A stretch of 64,000 nucleotides of DNA from CBDCFL01 sp965216135. Lineage in GTDB: Bacteria; Pseudomonadota; Alphaproteobacteria; Rhodobacterales; Rhodobacteraceae. Position numbers and translations under genes: made by a program. The stretch is from assembly GCA_965216135.1 (NCBI GenBank), contig CBDCFL010000023.1, positions 1 to 64,000 of the forward strand, read 5' to 3'. Below the pieces are notes generated by a model, which saw only the letters and a program-made list of their open reading frames with translations, was not told where the DNA came from and did no database searches. Below, in pieces: positions 63,284 to 64,000 of the stretch; the stretch's first letter is position 1; each line of letters opens with the position of its first letter.

Positions 63284-64000
63284 TGCATATTCCGGGATAT
63301 CCGCCCACCTATTCCGACAACATCCGCCCATTTGTACCGGGGTATCCGCCCAGCTTTGACGCGTTGCCGTGAGGCCTTGGTTTTTGATATCAGTTTTCTG
63401 GCGTTTCGTCACGTAGTTGAGGGTCTTTCTTTCGGAAGGATTGTCCGTCGAGTTCGAGCCGGTAGGCGTTGTGCACCAGCCGGTCTAGGATGGCATCTGC
63501 GAAGGTGGGTTCACCAATAATTTCGTGCCAAGTATTAAGCGGGAGTTGACTTGTGATTAGGATGGAACCGTTGCCGTATCTGTCTTCGACGATCTCCATC
63601 AAGTCGCGCCTTTGGCTAGCGTTCAGACGGTCCGGCCCCCAGTCATCCAAGATCAGTAGCTGGGTTTTGGTCAGTGCCTTGAAGACACGCGGAAAGCGTC
63701 CGTCACCGTGGGCCAACTCCAACTCGTCAAACAATCGCGTGGTGCGTTTATAGAGGACGGTCACGCCGTCGCGGCACGCCGCTTGGGCCAACGCGCAGGC
63801 CAGCCAGGTTTTGCCGACACCGCAGGGGCCAGTGATCATCAAGTTGCGCTTGTCTTTGATCCATTTGCCGCTGAGCAGGCTTTGGAACAACGCCTTATCC
63901 AGCCCTCTTCGCGTTTTGTAATCCACATCCTCGGGCGCGGCCCCGATATGGCGCAATCGTGCTGTGCGCATGCGGCTCTCAAACCGTTTTGTCTCTCGAC
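63284..64000 (-). mobile_element. IS21-family element, copy B (runs out of the window)
   Basis: Begins with the same TGCATATTCCGGGATATCCG end as copy A at 40198. Over the visible 717 bp, the one difference found is a C/A-type silent change in istB at 63486. Same orientation as copy A. Confidence 0.9.
63390..64000 (-). CDS. istB: IstB, 5' end beyond the window
   Basis: Identical at protein level to copy A as far as visible (GPCGVGKTWLACALAQAACR, LLILDDWGPDRLNAS), ending at 63390. The N-terminal roughly 50 residues lie outside the window. Confidence 0.9.
   Translation of the reverse strand, partial: RETKRFESRMRTARLRHIGAAPEDVDYKTRRGLDKALFQSLLSGKWIKDKRNLMITGPCGVGKTWLACALAQAACRDGVTVLYKRTTRLFDELELAHGDGRFPRVFKALTKTQLLILDDWGPDRLNASQRRDLMEIVEDRYGNGSILITSQLPLNTWHEIIGEPTFADAILDRLVHNAYRLELDGQSFRKKDPQLRDETPEN

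Overview
The window is a 64 kb mosaic from an alphaproteobacterium, most likely a Rhodobacterales/Roseobacter-type organism. This is inferred from the GC-rich codon use, the mixture of insertion sequence (IS) families, and catabolic genes typical of that group: MalK-type ABC importers, a GguC protein, an enolase-superfamily enzyme, and tryptophan dioxygenase beside an arylsulfotransferase-like gene. No rRNA, tRNA or CRISPR array was seen. The stretch looks like plasmid or genomic-island DNA in which IS elements have repeatedly landed in one another and in phage, plasmid and catabolic remnants.

Layout. 1-2 kb: plasmid-type genes (antirestriction protein ArdC, small hypotheticals). 2.4-11.6 kb: an IS5 element, decayed phage replication genes (DUF1376 protein, RusA remnant), phage structural remnants and two IS630 copies. 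11.6-15.7 kb: a Sel1-repeat secreted protein, a small periplasmic protein, a frameshifted staphylococcal-nuclease-like gene, and Tn3, IS3 and IS21 scraps. 15.9-27.6 kb: one intact, tightly overlapping catabolic operon on the minus strand. It encodes a solute-binding protein, two permeases, a SIS-domain protein, a PfkB kinase, an amidohydrolase, an ABC ATPase, a BtpA/SgcQ protein, a PuuE-like deacetylase, an Asp/Glu-racemase-like protein and a second amidohydrolase. A DeoR-type regulator (32.6-33.4 kb) probably belongs to it but is now separated by two insertions: an IS1595 element in an A-tract, and an IS66-like transposon landed on the IS1595 edge.

That IS66-like transposon (27,721-31,286) has inverted repeats and a perfect 8-bp target duplication. 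Inside its ends it carries a coiled-coil gene, a TnpC-type transposase and a DUF4338 (Druantia DruA-like) gene. 33.9-43.4 kb: IS110, DUF3768 and IS3 remnants, DUF1330 genes, and an McrB-N/HNH restriction-like pseudogene split by an IS630 copy that appears to have carried a piece of a KDPGal aldolase gene with it. IS6 and IS21 elements follow. 43.7-44.3 kb: a glutathione S-transferase gene. 44.5-48.4 kb: a pile of IS6 elements, one of them hit by a fourth IS630. 48.4-49.5 kb: kynA and a truncated arylsulfotransferase-like gene. 49.7-52.1 kb: IS1380 and a truncated IS66.

52.1-59.5 kb: a Tn402/Tn5053-like tniA-tniB-tniQ transposon with no visible cargo or resolvase. Its tniA is broken by an IS1182 element and by an IS256 element that itself contains an IS630 element; removing these on paper restores one continuous tniA frame. 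59.6-63.2 kb: a catabolic group on the minus strand (enolase-superfamily enzyme, small coupled ORF, GguC, FAD oxidoreductase truncated at the transposon edge). 63.3-64.0 kb: the start of a second, nearly identical IS21 copy that runs out of the window.

All readings come from inspecting the sequence; no database search was run. Family names rest on recognised motifs and gene order.
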